Assembly (NCBI GenBank): GCA_025201345.1
Contig: JAIXMG010000002.1
Span: 1,364,001 to 1,428,000 of the forward strand
From: Thamnidium elegans
Lineage: Eukaryota; Mucoromycota; Mucoromycetes; Mucorales; Mucoraceae
Direction of reading: 5' to 3'
DNA: 64,000 nucleotides
The notes beneath the pieces were generated by a model. The model saw only the letters and a list, made by a program, of their open reading frames with translations. It made no database searches and had not been told where the DNA came from. A program made the translations under genes and the position numbers. Every line of letters starts with the position of its first letter. Position 1 is the first letter of the stretch. Positions 49,269 through 62,597 of the stretch are shown here, one piece after another.

Positions 49269-49829
49269 ATGTCACCATTCTATGAAGACCGACCAATTAT
49301 TAGGCGTTTTATTGGTGAAGAAGAAAGGAAATATGTTGTACCCACAACATCAAGTAGAACTCAACACAAATTACAGTTACAAAGATTATTTGTGTTAACC
49401 AATGACAAGAACTATTTAGATCATCCCAAAAATATGAGACGATTGACAAAAGAACTTGATAGAGTTAATCGTGAATATCGATGTGTTCGAAGATTTCAAG
49501 ACCCTGTACAAGAATCGTTTAGGCGATTAGGTCAAAAGGTAGCATGTGAAAAATCAATACATAATAATAAACAAATCAGCACACCTCATGCTGCAGCTAC
49601 TAGTATCAACAGAAGCCAAAGTCACAGTAGTAGCACCAGTAGTAGCAGTAGTAGTAGTTATTCTTCATCCGCCGAACAAAATAGTATTATTGGTAGATGG
49701 TTCGCTCACCAAGAAAATGATCACACTAGCAGTCAAACAAATCCACATAGCATAATAGACACGAATTCTGTAGTCTATTCATTCCATCCAACCATTGCTA
49801 ATAGCATGAAACGCAAAACCAAACACTAA
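49269..49829 (+). CDS. Hypothetical protein, basic N-terminus and serine-rich middle
   Basis: A single exon of 187 residues starting at the ATG at 49269. The N-terminal 100 residues are dense in charged residues and helical (LQRLFVLTNDKNYLDHPKNM, RRLTKELDRVNREYRCVRRF). Then comes a serine homopolymer region encoded by AGT/AGC repeats, and a Lys/Arg-rich end. I do not recognise the family. The codon use and the CT-rich leader match neighbouring genes, so it is likely real. No membrane segment or signal peptide is visible. Confidence 0.65.
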   Translation: MSPFYEDRPIIRRFIGEEERKYVVPTTSSRTQHKLQLQRLFVLTNDKNYLDHPKNMRRLTKELDRVNREYRCVRRFQDPVQESFRRLGQKVACEKSIHNNKQISTPHAAATSINRSQSHSSSTSSSSSSSYSSSAEQNSIIGRWFAHQENDHTSSQTNPHSIIDTNSVVYSFHPTIANSMKRKTKH

Positions 49830-50284
49830 ATATATTAATGCATTCACAAACCTCTTCCTCCCTCCCAAAAAAAAAACTATTCTCTCTCTCATCATTTAAT
49901 AAAGTAGATCCTTTTTTTTAACTTAAATATTCTATACGGTTAGTGGTGTAAAAAAAAAAAAAAAAAGTTAATCATATGGTTTTACAAGAGTTCCCGACCC
50001 GAATTAAGAGTCATGTGTAAGAATCGTTCGTTGTTATTGACCTTAATTAGGCTCGACCTGGAGATCCCCTAAATCATTTATTTGCATCTAATCAAAAAGA
50101 GGGAATTACGCCCGCTTTAAAGCAATCTAGATTTTAAGCTTTTATTTACTACCCTTTTTTTTTTTTTTTTTTTTTTTGCATGAATCCTCCGATTTAGTTT
50201 TACAATCTATAATGAATTCTCGATTTTTTTATTATGTATAATTTTTTTTTGTAATTTTGTGAAAGAAAAATGAAGCTTTTTTTT
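49830..50284. other. Convergent 3' spacer
   Basis: Both neighbouring genes end here. The spacer has A and T runs (49950-49966, 50154-50177) and nothing recognisable. Confidence 0.45.
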
Positions 50285-53200
50285 TTATGTTCTACGAGCA
50301 AAATCGATTAAACATAAACTATAATGAATTTGTTGTGACAATCTACCGAATTCAGAGTCTTGAATAGTGAGAATGTCCTTTAATTTTTGGTGAATAGGGT
50401 TTGTAGGATTTGCGACAATTAAATCACCATGGATGCTCAAAAATGTAGATAACCAAGCTTGTGCAAGCTCAAAGTTCTTTCGTGATTTAAGCATAAACAA
50501 AATAGCTTCTAAATAATAGTTGAGTAAAGTAAGTTCACCATCAATAGGGAATGATCTAATTTCAAGGTCGATGGCTGAGGGACTCAGTGATTTAGCATAG
50601 TCAACAAAGGTCCCGACTAAATGAATAAAAAAATTAGTTTACTATCTTTAAAAACTAAATATACACAGTAACTTACACTTTTTATCTGCTTCAAAACCAG
50701 CTCTTAATAATTTATCAAATTCAGTATCAGTATTAAGTTGAGCAAAATTAATTCGCTTAGATTCTGGGTTTTCTTTATCAAACGTAGTAACGGTACTCAA
50801 ATCAAATTGGTTTTTAGCGCCTGGTAAAGTAGGTAAAAAGAAGGGAGCCTTTTCAGGTAACTTGGGGGCTTCCTTGGGCTTATTACGCAATTTAATTGTA
50901 TCCAAATGTAATAAGTTTTGCCATTTTGCTCTAGGCTCCATAGACATGGTAATCATCTTTTCACTAAGTTGATCTACTGTATCTACCTTTTCCTCAACGA
51001 CTTCTTCTTCAGATTCAAATTCTTCATCTGAATCTTCGGTACCAGTCAAACTAGGTAATTGTAATAATTGGGCGTCATAATCATCAGGGATACTACGTAA
51101 TGAAACGTTGACATATTGTGTACGGTTAGACCAAAGGAAAATACCCACATTATCAACGTGGGCTGTAGCTAAAAAGTCAGAATCGGGCGAGAAAGCTAAA
51201 CAAGTAACAATATCTTCAACCTTGAAAATATCGATCATAGCTCCAGTGGGTAAATCCCAAGTACGGACTGTACCATCCAATGATGCAGAAACAATCCACC
51301 TACTGTCGGGACTGAAAGTCTGTTCATGTGCACAAAATAAAATTAGGTCTAGATCAAATGTTTATATACACATACAAAACACTTACGAAATCTGTAATAC
51401 GGTTTCTATGTCCCCAAAATTCTCTGACAATTTTCTTAGTTTCAATATCAATAACACGGATACCTAAATCATCACAAACTACAGCTAAAAGATCATTATC
51501 GATATGATAACGCATAGAAACTACAGGCGATTCAAATTCAATGGTATGTACAACCTTGGCCGTTTTAATTTCCCAAATCTATACAAGTTTTTTTTTGTAC
51601 AACAAATTTCGTTTTTTAGTCATAAAACAATATAATAATAATAAAAAAACGTTTGGTTTTACCTTTATGGTTTTATCAACTGATGAAGTAATTAAGTAGC
51701 GATTGATGGTATCGGTTGTTAAACCCGTAACGGGCTTCTTGTGTCCATCATCTACAAATGTTTTACGGTATTGACCGGATTGCATATTAAACATATCAAC
51801 AGCACCAGAAGCACAACCCAAGAAACCAAAGTTACCACAGGTGGAGATACATGTAGATTTGACTGCTGTTTTATCACTACTAATCAATACATGAGCACCC
51901 AACTTTTTAGATTTGGAAGACCATGTACGACATGCATTGTCGTTGGCATGACAAGTAATAATATTATCCCAATCTTTTGTCTTTGAATTGTTTACATCAA
52001 GATCAATAATTTGAGGAAGCTTTAAAGCATCCATACTAACACCTCTATCTTTGGCTTTTTTAGCAAGGCGACCTTGAGAAAATTCAAAGCTTTGTGCATC
52101 ACGTACAGTACTGAACGAGCGAAGTGAATGATCTCTGCCTGCACTCAAAATTGTCTTTTTATCTTCACCGTAATATTGAAGTTTAGAAGGTGGTGCGTGA
52201 TGACCACTACGAGACTTGAAAGGATGAGGTACAGCATTATGTTTTTCAAAGATCCATTGCTACACAAACAAAAAATAAATAAAAATTAATAATCCCCATA
52301 TATCTGCCTTTTTTTCTCTCTCTCGTATATTACCTTGACAGAGTTATCGTTACCAGCAGTAACTAAAATAGGTTGATTATTTAAAAAGGTCAAAGAAGTA
52401 ACATATCCATCATGAGCATTCTTCATAATATGAGATAATCTACGATCTGAGAGGTCCCATAAAGCAATATCACCTTGCATATTACCAGTAGCCATCACTT
52501 GTTCGTCGTCTGTTCTAAAAGTGATTGCAGTAACTCTATCATCTTGACGTACACTATCAATCTTTTCATCAGCCTTAATATTATGAAGCACAACAGTACC
52601 ATCCAATAAACCCACAGCGATTACATCGACAACAGGAGATTGTGCAAGACAAGTGATGGGAGAACCCATAAATCCAAATTGATAAACCATCTTATTTGTT
52701 CTAATATTCCAAATTTGCATTGTGCCTTGTGTACTAGATACTATGATTTTGTTAAGATAAGTACTGGGATGAAGCATTTGAGTAGCTGTAAATTCTTCTC
52801 CAAATTCAATCTCGGTGTATAAATCACCATTGGTGGTGTCCCATAACTTTAATGTGTTGTCATCACAAAGTGCTGCAATATAAGCACCCAAAATAATAAT
52901 TTGTACAATGCTAAAGTCTCCTTCTCCTCCAACTCTTGAAACTTCTTTACCACGCTTATATCCAATAACTACATTTCCTGCTGCTGCGTAGATCAAACGT
53001 TTGTGAGATGCCATACAAGTAATTGGTTTCTCGGTAGGTGTACTAACAAATAAAAGGTTCATACGTCCAAGCTAATTTTTTTTTTAAAAAAAGGTTAGTT
53101 TAACATTTTTTTTCTTTTTTTCTTCTTCTTCCTCTTTTTCTTTTGAGTTTAAAAGTAAAATATCATTACATTGTAAGTTTGGAAACTATGACCAACACAA

Positions 53201-53358
53201 GTTGTCAAAAAATAATCTTGTCCATGATTGTTAATAATGTAAGGAACTTCATTGGTAATGTAACCAATGGCTCTAAAAGGTTGGTAAATTTTAGAGTGTG
53301 CCACAGACTTTTTGCCGTTTTCAACACGTCTCTTCTTGGTATCAATTACTGTTGACAT
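50285..53358 (-). CDS. UTP21: U3 snoRNP protein UTP21 (WDR36 homologue)
   Basis: Six exons (53170-53358, 52334-53071, 51663-52259, 51387-51578, 50677-51319, 50285-50616) encode 896 residues, the usual length. Two WD40 beta-propellers are visible, with repeats such as DNTLKLWDTTNGD, GDIALWDLSDRR and SLDGTVRTWDLPTG. The diagnostic opening YQPFRAIGYITNEVPYI and the segment GNDNSVKQWIFEKHN agree with UTP21. After an acidic linker (EDSDEEFESEEEVVEEK) comes the C-terminal Utp21 domain, ending LCLIDFARRT. The protein is a subunit of the UTP-B module of the small-subunit processome, needed for 18S rRNA processing in the nucleolus. All five introns keep phase. Confidence 0.95.
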
Positions 53359-54508
53359 TTGAAGATTCCTACTGTCTTTTTTACAAAAAAAAAAAAAAAA
53401 AAAAGATCTAGTTCGAAATAACTGGAAAGAGAAGTATAAGCCACTACTATACATAAAATGAAAAATAGTCATGTATTTTTTTTAAAATTCCGTTGTGTAG
53501 TTTGGGTGAACAAAATACACTGTCAAAAAAACTACATGTCAATTGTGTTACTACGATAAGTCTCGAAACTCAAGCCCTCTTTGGGAGGGAGGGAAAAAAA
53601 GATATTATCATTTAAGAGGTAGGAGATACTATCGATATATAAATACAGAAAAGAGTAGGTGGTTCGAAGTAATTTCCAATTCATCTAAAAATAACAGCTG
53701 CTTTTTTTTGTTACCCGGTTCAGTACTTTACGGAAGAGAGTTACGGATTAAAAATCCGCATACTTGTTGCTATGAGAAAGTATAAAAAGTAATGATTTGT
53801 CTCTAGTATTTGTTACTATGGTTTCATGTATATATTACATGTAAAGATACATTTATCGCTCGTTAAGATATACCTCACAGATGATACATTTTTTTTTATA
53901 TTATTAGTCAGAATCTAACATGGACCATATAATTATTTTCTGTGTAAGCAGAAGAAGGGGGTATCTTCTTGATCTATCATATTTATTTTTTGCATGATTT
54001 AGGATTGCGCCTAAAACTGATATATACTTGGTGGATAACTGTATATCCGTTTGAAATAACACTAGTTTATTTACAACAGAAAAAGACGCGTTAAAAAACC
54101 AAGAAAAGAGGAAAATGTAACCTTTTTTAAAAGCAGGAACCACTTCCTTACACCAAAAAAAAAGCTATTTAAATAGAGGTGTATCCCATGTATTTTTTTT
54201 TCGGGTTTTCGAAAAGAAAAAGCTGTCACTTACTATAAAAAGAAAAAAACGTTATCGGTCCAATCACAAAAAGGATTGGGGGAGATAAAAAAAACCCTAA
54301 AAACCCTAAACCATTTGCATAAAAAAAAATCGGCTTAACAAAAAAACGTGTTTGTCATCTTTTTCCGTTTTAAATAAGCGGCACCTTAAACCGTGTATTT
54401 TTTATTTTAGTATGTTTTTTGTTTGAACCAATGAATTATTCATCTCTAGTGTGTGTTATAAAGGGTATTTTTTTTTCTATGGTACATCATTTTGAGAGAA
54501 AAAAAGAT
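53359..54508. other. Spacer upstream of UTP21 with two telobox motifs
   Basis: No gene was found. Two AACCCTAA boxes stand at 54293-54300 and 54302-54309. Such boxes are bound by Tbf1/telobox factors upstream of ribosome-biogenesis genes in fungi, but these are about 935 bp from the UTP21 start, so the link is weak. Confidence 0.4.
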
Positions 54509-55838
54509 TTATTTTTTAGCAGACCACCATTTACCTAACTTTTCACCAGCATAACGACCAGTTTTAATAGTACCAGCGGTAAAGATACCCTTAATACTTT
54601 GAGTGATGGCAGTACCAGCAATAATTTCAGTGAGACTCTTATCAATATAATATCTTAGTGCATCAGATTGAGCAATTTGTTCATAAACAACCGACATATC
54701 TTCAGGAACATCAATATTTTTCTGGCTTGCATATCTACGATGTTCTCTAATTACTTTATCATACAATGTCTTTGGTAACTTCTTAACCATCAATCCACGG
54801 AATCTAGGGTTATCACTTTGTTGTAATTTACCATCGTTTAAGGTAGTGACATTAGGTAAATCATCTAATAAACCATAATAAAGCCTATGAAAGTTCTCCA
54901 TCTGCGAAGAAACAATATTTTGAACCTTATTAGGGTTTTCACCTACAATCATTCTAAAATCTCCCTTGTAACTAATACCGGCAATACGATCAAATAATTC
55001 TTGTTCTGTGAAATTTTCAGGCAAAGTTAAAAGTGCAACTCGAACTGCTTCAGTTAAATTTACTTGGTTTGCTAAACGGACTCGGGAGTCGTCACGAAGG
55101 ATTTTCACAGGTTTATGCATGCGACCTGCTAAATAAAGTGTTTCCCAATCAATTAAGTCTTTACATAATTTATCGATAGATACAACACCATATTTAATAT
55201 TCTAAGAAAATATGTTAGTATTTATAATATATATATATTTTTTAAAAATCTTACCATTCCGTTAATTTGTACATAGGGATTGAAATAGACGCCAGCACCT
55301 ATTTTCTCTTGCAATAAAGTGACAGCACCTGAACCAAGAAGACGAATGCTTGAATAATGGTGAGGATTTTGCTGCATATTTAAAGCGTGCCAGTGACCTG
55401 GATGACTAACACCAAAGATAAAATCTACCATAGGTTTTTTCTTTATGTACATTATTATTAGACCATGTGATAATTTATTTGTTATTTTATTTTATTTTTT
55501 ATATTTACCTTTTCATCATAACCAGCTTGTTGAAAAACACCACTACCATAGGCGACAGCATATCTTACTGGTGCATTAAATTGTGATACAACGTCTTTTA
55601 ACTGTTGCTTTAGTTCTTCGTTAATATTCATATATTGATTTGTACCAAAATCAGGTGAATCCGGAATATTTGTTGGGTGGAAATGATGTTGACGAAGACG
55701 TTCCAGTCTCTTTCTGGTTTCGTCAGAAAATAACTCATTATTTTTTAAAGGTGTTGTTTCTTGTGCTGTCTTTTTTTGCATAGAAGGAGGAAGTGGCATC
55801 TGGGAATTACCATGAAAATGGTTTGTCTCTAAAGACAT
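54509..55838 (-). CDS. TAM41: Mitochondrial phosphatidate cytidylyltransferase TAM41
   Basis: Three exons (55509-55838, 55255-55440, 54509-55201) encode 402 residues. The nucleotidyltransferase core holds YAVAYGSGVFQQAGY (G98-S99-G100) and, across the first intron, MVDFIFGVSHPGHWHALNM with D116. NPHHYSS, GAGVYFNPYVQINGM, IKYGVVSIDKLCKDL and YLAGRMHKPVKIL are all family signatures. The enzyme makes CDP-diacylglycerol from phosphatidic acid and CTP at the matrix face of the inner membrane, the first step to cardiolipin. The frame is open upstream of 55838, but the nearest in-frame ATG is there. The N-terminus is only weakly mitochondrial in character, so an upstream start exon cannot be excluded. 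Confidence 0.93.
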
Positions 55839-58555
55839 ATGACGTACGAGTATAGACGTGTAAGACACATTTTTGACTGTATTGGAGAGCGTTTTCTATT
55901 TTTTTTTTTTTAATAAGTACAAAAGTATAATATAGTAGTATATATTATCTGTACCTTTAACAACATATTTAATGTACTAAAAATAAATAAAAAGTAAAAA
56001 AAAAGAATTAAACCGAGGACCAGACAATTTAAGCTAAAAATCAAAAGTCACCTTTTTTTTTTTTCGTAAGTTAATATAATTGGCTGTTGAGTAATTTAAT
56101 CTTTTTTTCCCTCTTTTAGCACGGCGAGATTTCCATATTTGTGCAAACATAATTACATCTTACCCTATTATTAAACTGCTGTATTTTTTTTCTTCTTATT
56201 TCACTTGGTCATTTTAATTTATTTGTATATTTTACACGAGCGTACATGTTTCATCATAAAGAAAAAAAACTCGCCGTGCTTTTTTTTTTTTGTGACTGAA
56301 AAAATTTAGTGATGCGTAACAACCATCGGAACTTGTTTCATGGGGGTGGAAAAACATCCAGCCACACCACAATCGTTTCAATCCTTTTGTTCGCCCCCTC
56401 AACCATACAGGTATTTATAGCTCGCTCATTTTTTTTTTTTGTTTTTTGTTTCGTAGACGTTCCAAACCTGAAATAGTTTGGTATTTCTGGAAAAAAATCC
56501 TTTTTTTTTCTCGAACATTTTGGTTAGTCTGGTAAAGGTTTTCATAGTAACCGAAAAGGGGCCCTTCTTTTCTCGGGTACTACTTGGTTGCTAATGGATA
56601 CCAATCCGAGAAAAAAATGCAGTCCTGGTTGTTTTTTCGGGGAGACGTCAATTTCGTTCATCGATACTAAAAAAGGAACTTGCTGCATGAAATAAGTTGG
56701 AACAATAAGTACATAAAATGACCAACTAACGAGTACATATAAAACAAATCATAGCATAAATTTCTTGCCAGACGTGATATTTCTTTAGGGTTAAAAGAAT
56801 TTGTGAATAGGTGAAGGCAAGCAGAAAACCAAGATCATCTTTTGTAACCTTGTTTCTTTTGATTCTTATGAAAAAACCCCTTAACGGAGATACATAAAAA
56901 AAAAAAGATTAGAATTTCAAAATAACTATTTTAGTTATAATAATTTAACAGGATCAACGGCGAGAAGGTAGTTAGAAATTCATCTGATCCCAAAAAGTAA
57001 AAATAATAACACCAAAAAAGATGTTATTGTAAACGCCCACTTTTACGTTGGCGAAAACGACTGTGGTAGGTAATTTGAGCCGCGCAAAGGAGCGTTCGGA
57101 CTTATCTTCCATCCCCAGAGCCACTGCCCCTTTTATAAAGTAACTTTAGAGATGATAACCCACCTAGGCGCAGCAAAGAAAAAAAAAGAGGGGGAAGGGA
57201 ATAAAAAAATAAATAAGTTCTTCAACTTATATTTTCCAAAATTGATAAAATGATTTACATGCAAAACATAAGGTTTAAACCATCATTTATTTCTTACGCA
57301 AATATCTTAGATCATTAGTTATCAATATTTATTGTTAAAAGGGAATACAATAGTTTAAAAGATAAAGAGTATTTATATAAGTTTAGATAGGTAGAATTAG
57401 TAAAAGTATGTAACGCTATTAGATCAGGCCGTATCAAGTGTTGTTTTAACGATAATTTAGTAGACAGTACAGGAAGTGAGGCCATTCGTAACCAATATGG
57501 ACTACTACCACTTCAAATAAAAAGTACATAAAAAAAAGTTAGATCTCAATAATAAGTATGAATAAGTATGTATGCATTAAAAAAAGGTGAACATTATTAG
57601 GCTGGCTACCAAAACTAAGAATTACCACCATAAAGATATTTTTTGGACTCCTTGCATGAAACATGTTGCTTGGAACGACATTTTTGTTCTGTTAAAAGAA
57701 GTTGTAACGACAAGTTGTAGACGTACCTATATAAAAATAATTAAATAAATTGCCTGAGAAAACAGACCCGACCCCAGTTTATCAACCTAATAAGTATATA
57801 TTCTATTTTTTTTTACATCTTTTAAAGGGGCTTATTATTCTGCCTTTTTTTTTAGCGTTTTTGTTTTCTTTTATAAATGGATACGATCCTTATAATGCAG
57901 CCGCTGTGCTTAAGAGCATTTCTTGCTGCAAAATACTCCCAATGTGGTCTATTCAACTGCGATATAGTAATTTTTTTTCTATTTATAATTTCCAGCAAAG
58001 CCAATATAGACATTTAATCTCGATTCAATAAGTTCAGAGGAAACGCTATTGGAATGAGAAAAAAAAAAAAATGGTACTCTCCCCACAAAAATACGCAAAC
58101 TATAATATTATATTATGACTACTAAATATACTTTGTTTAGTGTTAATATCTCTTAAATAGTGCCATTAATAGAATTATATACTTGAAAGAAAATACTGGT
58201 ATTTATTATAATATTGATAATGAAAATTGGGAAGATATTGCAGCTGCTGGCCACAGAATCACTCTCCGAATGATTTTCGTTAAGAGATTTAAATTGTACC
58301 CATTCCAATTGCATTATAGTAAGTTTAAAATAATGTCATATAAGACTGTATTTTCTAACCTTCAAATATATAGATCACTGTTTCTAATACGAAAAGAACA
58401 ATGAGAAAAGGAGAGTTGCGGCTCGTCAATTGTATTCAGACTTCAACACATACCAAGTATGCTAACATACTTTTTAATATGCAAGTAGCTGGGGGGGGGG
58501 GAGGGTTTAGCTTTTAAAGCCTACGTGTAACTCACTATCTCATCCTGTCTTTAGA
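55839..58555. other. 2.7-kb mostly non-coding stretch
   Basis: No gene could be supported. A relatively GC-rich patch at 57030-57180 stands out against the AT-rich background. On the minus strand, 57618-57727 can be read as a final exon ending KESKKYLYGGNS after a good TATATAG acceptor, but no partner exon was convincing. Confidence 0.4.
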
Positions 58556-58838
58556 ATGACCAATCTCCAAAGTAATGGTATTGAATCACTAAAAGAAGAT
58601 TTATACTCCGATTCTATCGTCAAACCATTACTCTGTCCGTTCTTGCCCACATTCAAATACACGACTGTGAAAAAGGTTAGTAATTGAATGTCTTATTTTT
58701 CCCAAGCTTTTAATTAATCACTTTAATAGAAACTCTCAAGAATTGGTTGGTTCTAAAGTTCGTCGAGGAAGCCACGGTCATGTTCCAGATCTTAGTTTAA
58801 CCACTAAGTTAGAAGGACAAAAGCAGCGTAGAGATTAA
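58556..58838 (+). pseudogene. Fragment related to PD-(D/E)XK-like family (RPD-type motif)
   Basis: An ATG at 58556 starts a frame with KEDLYSDSIVKPLLCPFLPT and FKYTTVKK, ending at a GTTAGT-like donor. The continuation after TTTAATAG is open only after a one-base shift: NSQELVGSKVRRGSHGHVPD, LSLTTKLEGQ, stop. The VPDLSL segment sits where related proteins have the (R/K)PD arm of a nuclease-like core, but the E-x-K half is missing. From memory this looks like the same broad class of Mucoromycota-specific genes as 1696-3149. It is broken and partial. Confidence 0.35.
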
Positions 58839-59711
58839 GACACCGAATTTTATGAAGAGTGCAAAAGACATGAAGTATTACCAACTTTCTGGTTTTGAAA
58901 AAGTAGAAGTGATGCAGATATGGAAGAGCTACACCGTCCCTAAAAAAAACTAACTCTGATGATTTTGTAAATTTGACTCCTTTTTTACGACCGTAATTTA
59001 AAGAATCAACTGGGTATCCTTCATAATGATTATATAACACTAGATTACTCTCGGTAAAATTACCCCCCCCCCCATTTATCTCTTTTTTGGTCCGAGTCTT
59101 GTATATAAATAAAAAAGAAGATTAAGCTTTATTTATGCGGCTTGTGTCTCTAATGTTTGAAGTAAACCAATGAAAATAAGCTTGAGAAGAGTCGTACAAT
59201 TTCCCGGTTAAATACAATAGAAATTTACTATATTTTGTTTGTGAATAAAAAAGCAGATATTGGGAATAGGGAGTGATATCACCTGTAATTCCCTTGGTAA
59301 ATTTGTAGGAAAAAGGATCTCCTTGTATACATTTGCCGGTTCACATGACACCATGGATAAACGCCAAAAAAGTTTCTTTAGCGGGGGTGATTTACAAAGT
59401 GTACATCATAGGAGAAAAACAAAGTTTTTATTTTTATTTTTTTTATTACTATTTAAAGCAAAAGAAAAGAAAGATGAATATGGACCACAGTAGGTTTAAG
59501 GCTTGAAAGAAATAACAAAGAGTTTTGTTCTTGAAGCGTTATACTTGTCAAAGAAGTTTGGTAAGTTTTTTATTTTTATGTATTTTAAAAACCGGGAGGT
59601 TACACATGTGTAAGAGAGTTATTTCAGTATATTTTTTTTCCTCTTTTTGTTTCCCCTTTTTCCTTTTTTTTTCTTTTTTCTTTTATTATTCTTATAAAAA
59701 AAGGGACTTCA
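58839..59711. other. Spacer before the methyltransferase gene
   Basis: AT-rich, with a C run near 59064 and a long T-rich leader at 59630-59700 before the next ATG. No gene is supported. Confidence 0.45.
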
Positions 59712-61032
59712 ATGATGGTGAATACGAGTAATGCCAATGCAAATGCGAGCACAGTAAACGGTGGTACTTTTGCTAGCTTTTTAAAGTTAAAGTGGAGAAC
59801 GTCTATTAAAGAGCCTAAATTAAATATTCGACATCGAACACCTAATTCAGTTGATGATATAGAAAGGGATTGGGTTAAACACAGTGCTCTAAAATTGGCA
59901 TTTGAGGGGTAAACAAATAAATAAAATAAAAAGTATTTGTTTACAGGTTATTTTAAACAATTTTTTTTTTTTAAAAAAATAGTGATTTTAAGGCACCAAT
60001 TCAAAGACTGTTACAGGCTGGTGGTAGTGAAGTATTAGATATAGGGTAAGTGATATTATTTAATAAACAGGATAAAATCAGTATTATTAAAAAAAAAAGA
60101 AAACTTGTATAATAATAGATGTGGAGCAGGATTCTGGAGTTCTGTATGTACATGTATAAATAAACAAGTGGAATTGAGATATTAACCCAAATAATATTAT
60201 AGGATATGGCATCTAGATTTCCCATATCCTATTTTACTGGTATCGATATAGATAAAAATGTGTTACCAAACACACCTTCTTCCCGAAACGTATTTTATCA
60301 ACGTATAGATTTAATTGAATTACCTTTACCTTATGAAGATGGCACATTTGATTATATATTTATTCGATCCATGATTGATACTTTACCTGATAAGATGTGG
60401 GACGACGTACTAAAAGAATTAGTGCGAATTATGAAAAAAGGTGCTTATATAGAATGTGTAGAAGCATATGATAATTTGTTTGATGCGGGCCCTTCAATGA
60501 ATACTTTGACTCAATGTAATGTAAAAACTATATACATATATATATATATTTCATCATTTAATAATATATTATAGTAATTCAATCAAGTTTACAGCATCCA
60601 CCAGATTCTCCTACTACTCCTACAACATATAATATACCTTCTTCATCTGCTTCAACAAGATCATCTACTAATTCAACTTTAAAATCAAATAATCCATGGC
60701 CTAATAGAATAGCTAATTTATCTCAACTAGAAGGAATGCAAATATATCATACTCACACTCCAGTTGGATTATATGGTGATGCTATTGGTTCTTTATTATT
60801 AGAGTATTGGGAAAGAATAGTAAAGAGTTTTCGAAGAGAATGGGTTACAAACAAATTAATACCAGAAGATGAACTGGAAAAAACAGTCGAATTAATGAAG
60901 GATGAAGTAAATGAATACAATACTTATATGTCTTGGTATTCAGTTGTCGCTCAAAAGAAAGGTTATAATGGTCCTACTATTCAATTTGATGATGTAGATG
61001 ATTTCGATATTGTACATACTACCATCTTTTAA
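59712..61032 (+). CDS. SAM-dependent methyltransferase
   Basis: Five exons (59712-59908, 59983-60045, 60119-60143, 60203-60515, 60575-61032) encode 351 residues. The 25-nt third exon is needed to complete SAM-binding motif I, VLDIGCGAGFW (residues 83-93). The acidic motif II is YFTGIDID, followed by IDLIELPLPYEDGTFDYIFI and ELVRIMKKGAYIECVEAYDN, the usual class I order. A low-complexity Ser/Thr/Pro insert then precedes a helical C-terminus. This is a Rossmann-fold methyltransferase of the large fungal small-molecule/UMTA-like group. The substrate cannot be told from the sequence. The first two codons are both ATG. It runs tail-to-tail with the acyl-CoA dehydrogenase gene, 78 bp apart. Confidence 0.85.
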
Positions 61033-61110
61033 ATTTACAATAATAAAAGAAAAAAAAAAAAAGACTTTTATTTATTTATATATAATATATTTACTTTTTT
61101 AATCCCTCGC

Positions 61111-62361
61111 TTAGAATCCGCCAAGTGCACTAGCACCAGACTTTGCCATATCAGCTAATCCACGAGAAATAATCAAACGTTGAATTTGAGATGTACCTTC
61201 ATAGATTTGGAAAATCTTTGCGTCACGCATTAACTTTTCAACAGGGTATTCGGTATTGAATCCATTACCACCAAAGATTTGAACGGCATCAGCAGCACTC
61301 TTATTTGCTACTTCACTAGCTAAAGCCTTAGCGATACTAGCATGCCATGTATTCTTTTCTCCTTGATCACGCATACAAGCAGAACGATAAACCATCATAC
61401 GAGCACTTTCAATACCAATAGCCATATCAGCCAACATAAATGAAATAGCTTGATGGTTGAAAATAGGCTTGCCCATTGTCTTACGTTCTAAAGAATAATT
61501 TGTAGCTTCTTCCATTGCACGACGAGCTAAACCAATAGCGCCGGCAGCAACAAGAGGACGTGTGATATCGAATGCATTCATTGCAATTTTAAATCCTTTA
61601 CCTTCAGTACCCAAAACATTTTCAGCAGGAATAACAACATCTTCAAATGTAACACCACGGGTATCAGAAGCACGTTGACCCATATTGATTTCTTTACGGC
61701 CGACAGTAATACCAGCTGAATCGGCATCAACAATAAAGCCAGTGAATGCATTACCTGTGTTGGCATTGGCATCAGTACGAGCAAGAACAAAGAACCAGTT
61801 GGCATGACCAGCGTTGGTAATCCACATCTTTTGACCGTTCAAAACCCAACTGCCATCTGATTTTTTGACGGCTTGTGTGCGAAGACCAGCAACATCAGAA
61901 CCAGCCCCAGGTTCAGTTACACCATAAGAAGCTACCAAAGGTGCCTCTGTCATACGACCTAAATATTTCTTTTTTTGAAAATCATTACCAGCAACTACAA
62001 GTGGGGCTTCAGCCAAGTTATTGGCCTCAATAGCAGTTTGAATACCGGTACAACCAAAAGCTAATTCTTCAGAAATGATAGCACTATCCATAACACCTAA
62101 ATCTAAACCACCATATTTGGCTTCGACATGTGTATTGACCAAACCGAGTTCCCATGCCTTCTTAATAATTTCGGTAGGGTATTTACCAGTTCTATCATGT
62201 TCGGCTGCAACAGGAATAATCTCTTCACGGGTGAATTTACGAGCCATTTCTTGAATAGATTTTTGTTCTTCGTTTAATGAGAATGACATACCCAAGGGAG
62301 AAGCTCCCGAAGAGTAACTACGGGCATTAGAACGAACAAGCTTGGGAATACTTCTCAACAT
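61111..62361 (-). CDS. Mitochondrial medium-chain acyl-CoA dehydrogenase
   Basis: A single exon of 416 residues. The N-terminal 20 residues are Arg/Ser-rich without acids, a mitochondrial presequence. The body is colinear with animal [36 protein letters not shown] (FAD/substrate loop), [46 protein letters not shown] and [20 protein letters not shown]. The catalytic base is E388 in [10 protein letters not shown], the MCAD/SCAD position. The enzyme performs the first step of mitochondrial beta-oxidation and passes electrons to ETF. Ascomycete yeasts lack this pathway but Mucoromycota keep it. The lack of introns and the even codon use suggest strong expression. Substrate length is inferred from similarity, not tested. 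Confidence 0.95.
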   Translation of the reverse strand: MLRSIPKLVRSNARSYSSGASPLGMSFSLNEEQKSIQEMARKFTREEIIPVAAEHDRTGKYPTEIIKKAWELGLVNTHVEAKYGGLDLGVMDSAIISEELAFGCTGIQTAIEANNLAEAPLVVAGNDFQKKKYLGRMTEAPLVASYGVTEPGAGSDVAGLRTQAVKKSDGSWVLNGQKMWITNAGHANWFFVLARTDANANTGNAFTGFIVDADSAGITVGRKEINMGQRASDTRGVTFEDVVIPAENVLGTEGKGFKIAMNAFDITRPLVAAGAIGLARRAMEEATNYSLERKTMGKPIFNHQAISFMLADMAIGIESARMMVYRSACMRDQGEKNTWHASIAKALASEVANKSAADAVQIFGGNGFNTEYPVEKLMRDAKIFQIYEGTSQIQRLIISRGLADMAKSGASALGGF

Positions 62362-62501
62362 TTTTTATATTGGTAAATAGACTTGTTTTAAAGGGAAAAA
62401 GAATAATAATAAAAGTTAAAAAAGGGGAAAAAAAAAAAGGCGCACTCATCACGCTTTGTTTATAATTGCTCTCCCATCTCCTTTAACTCCGATTTCATGT
62501 G

Positions 62502-62597
62502 AAAAGTATCAAGCATGTGATCTTTACCGTCAAACTTTTTAATTATTTGTCATGTCGCACCAAAATATTCTTTCTTTTACACGGTACCGTAATCTTT
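62502..62597. repeat. Direct repeat, left copy (promoter side of acyl-CoA dehydrogenase)
   Basis: The segment CAAGCATGTGATCTTTA, then AATTATTTGTCATGTCGCACC, AAATATTC and TTTTAC recurs at 63881-63966 with substitutions. This copy has 15 extra bases after the first block. It lies 141-236 bp upstream of the acyl-CoA dehydrogenase start, so it may have been part of its promoter. Confidence 0.7.

Noticed and set aside
49546..49755. Valine-rich frame inside the 49269-49829 gene
   Set aside because: It arises from reading the AGT/AGC serine repeat in another frame.
54291..54312. CCCTAA repeats as a telomere end
   Set aside because: Only two units are present inside a gene-rich region, so they are better explained as telobox-like motifs.
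57618..57727. Possible minus-strand terminal exon ending KESKKYLYGGNS
   Set aside because: The acceptor is good, but no upstream exon with matching phase and recognisable sequence was found.
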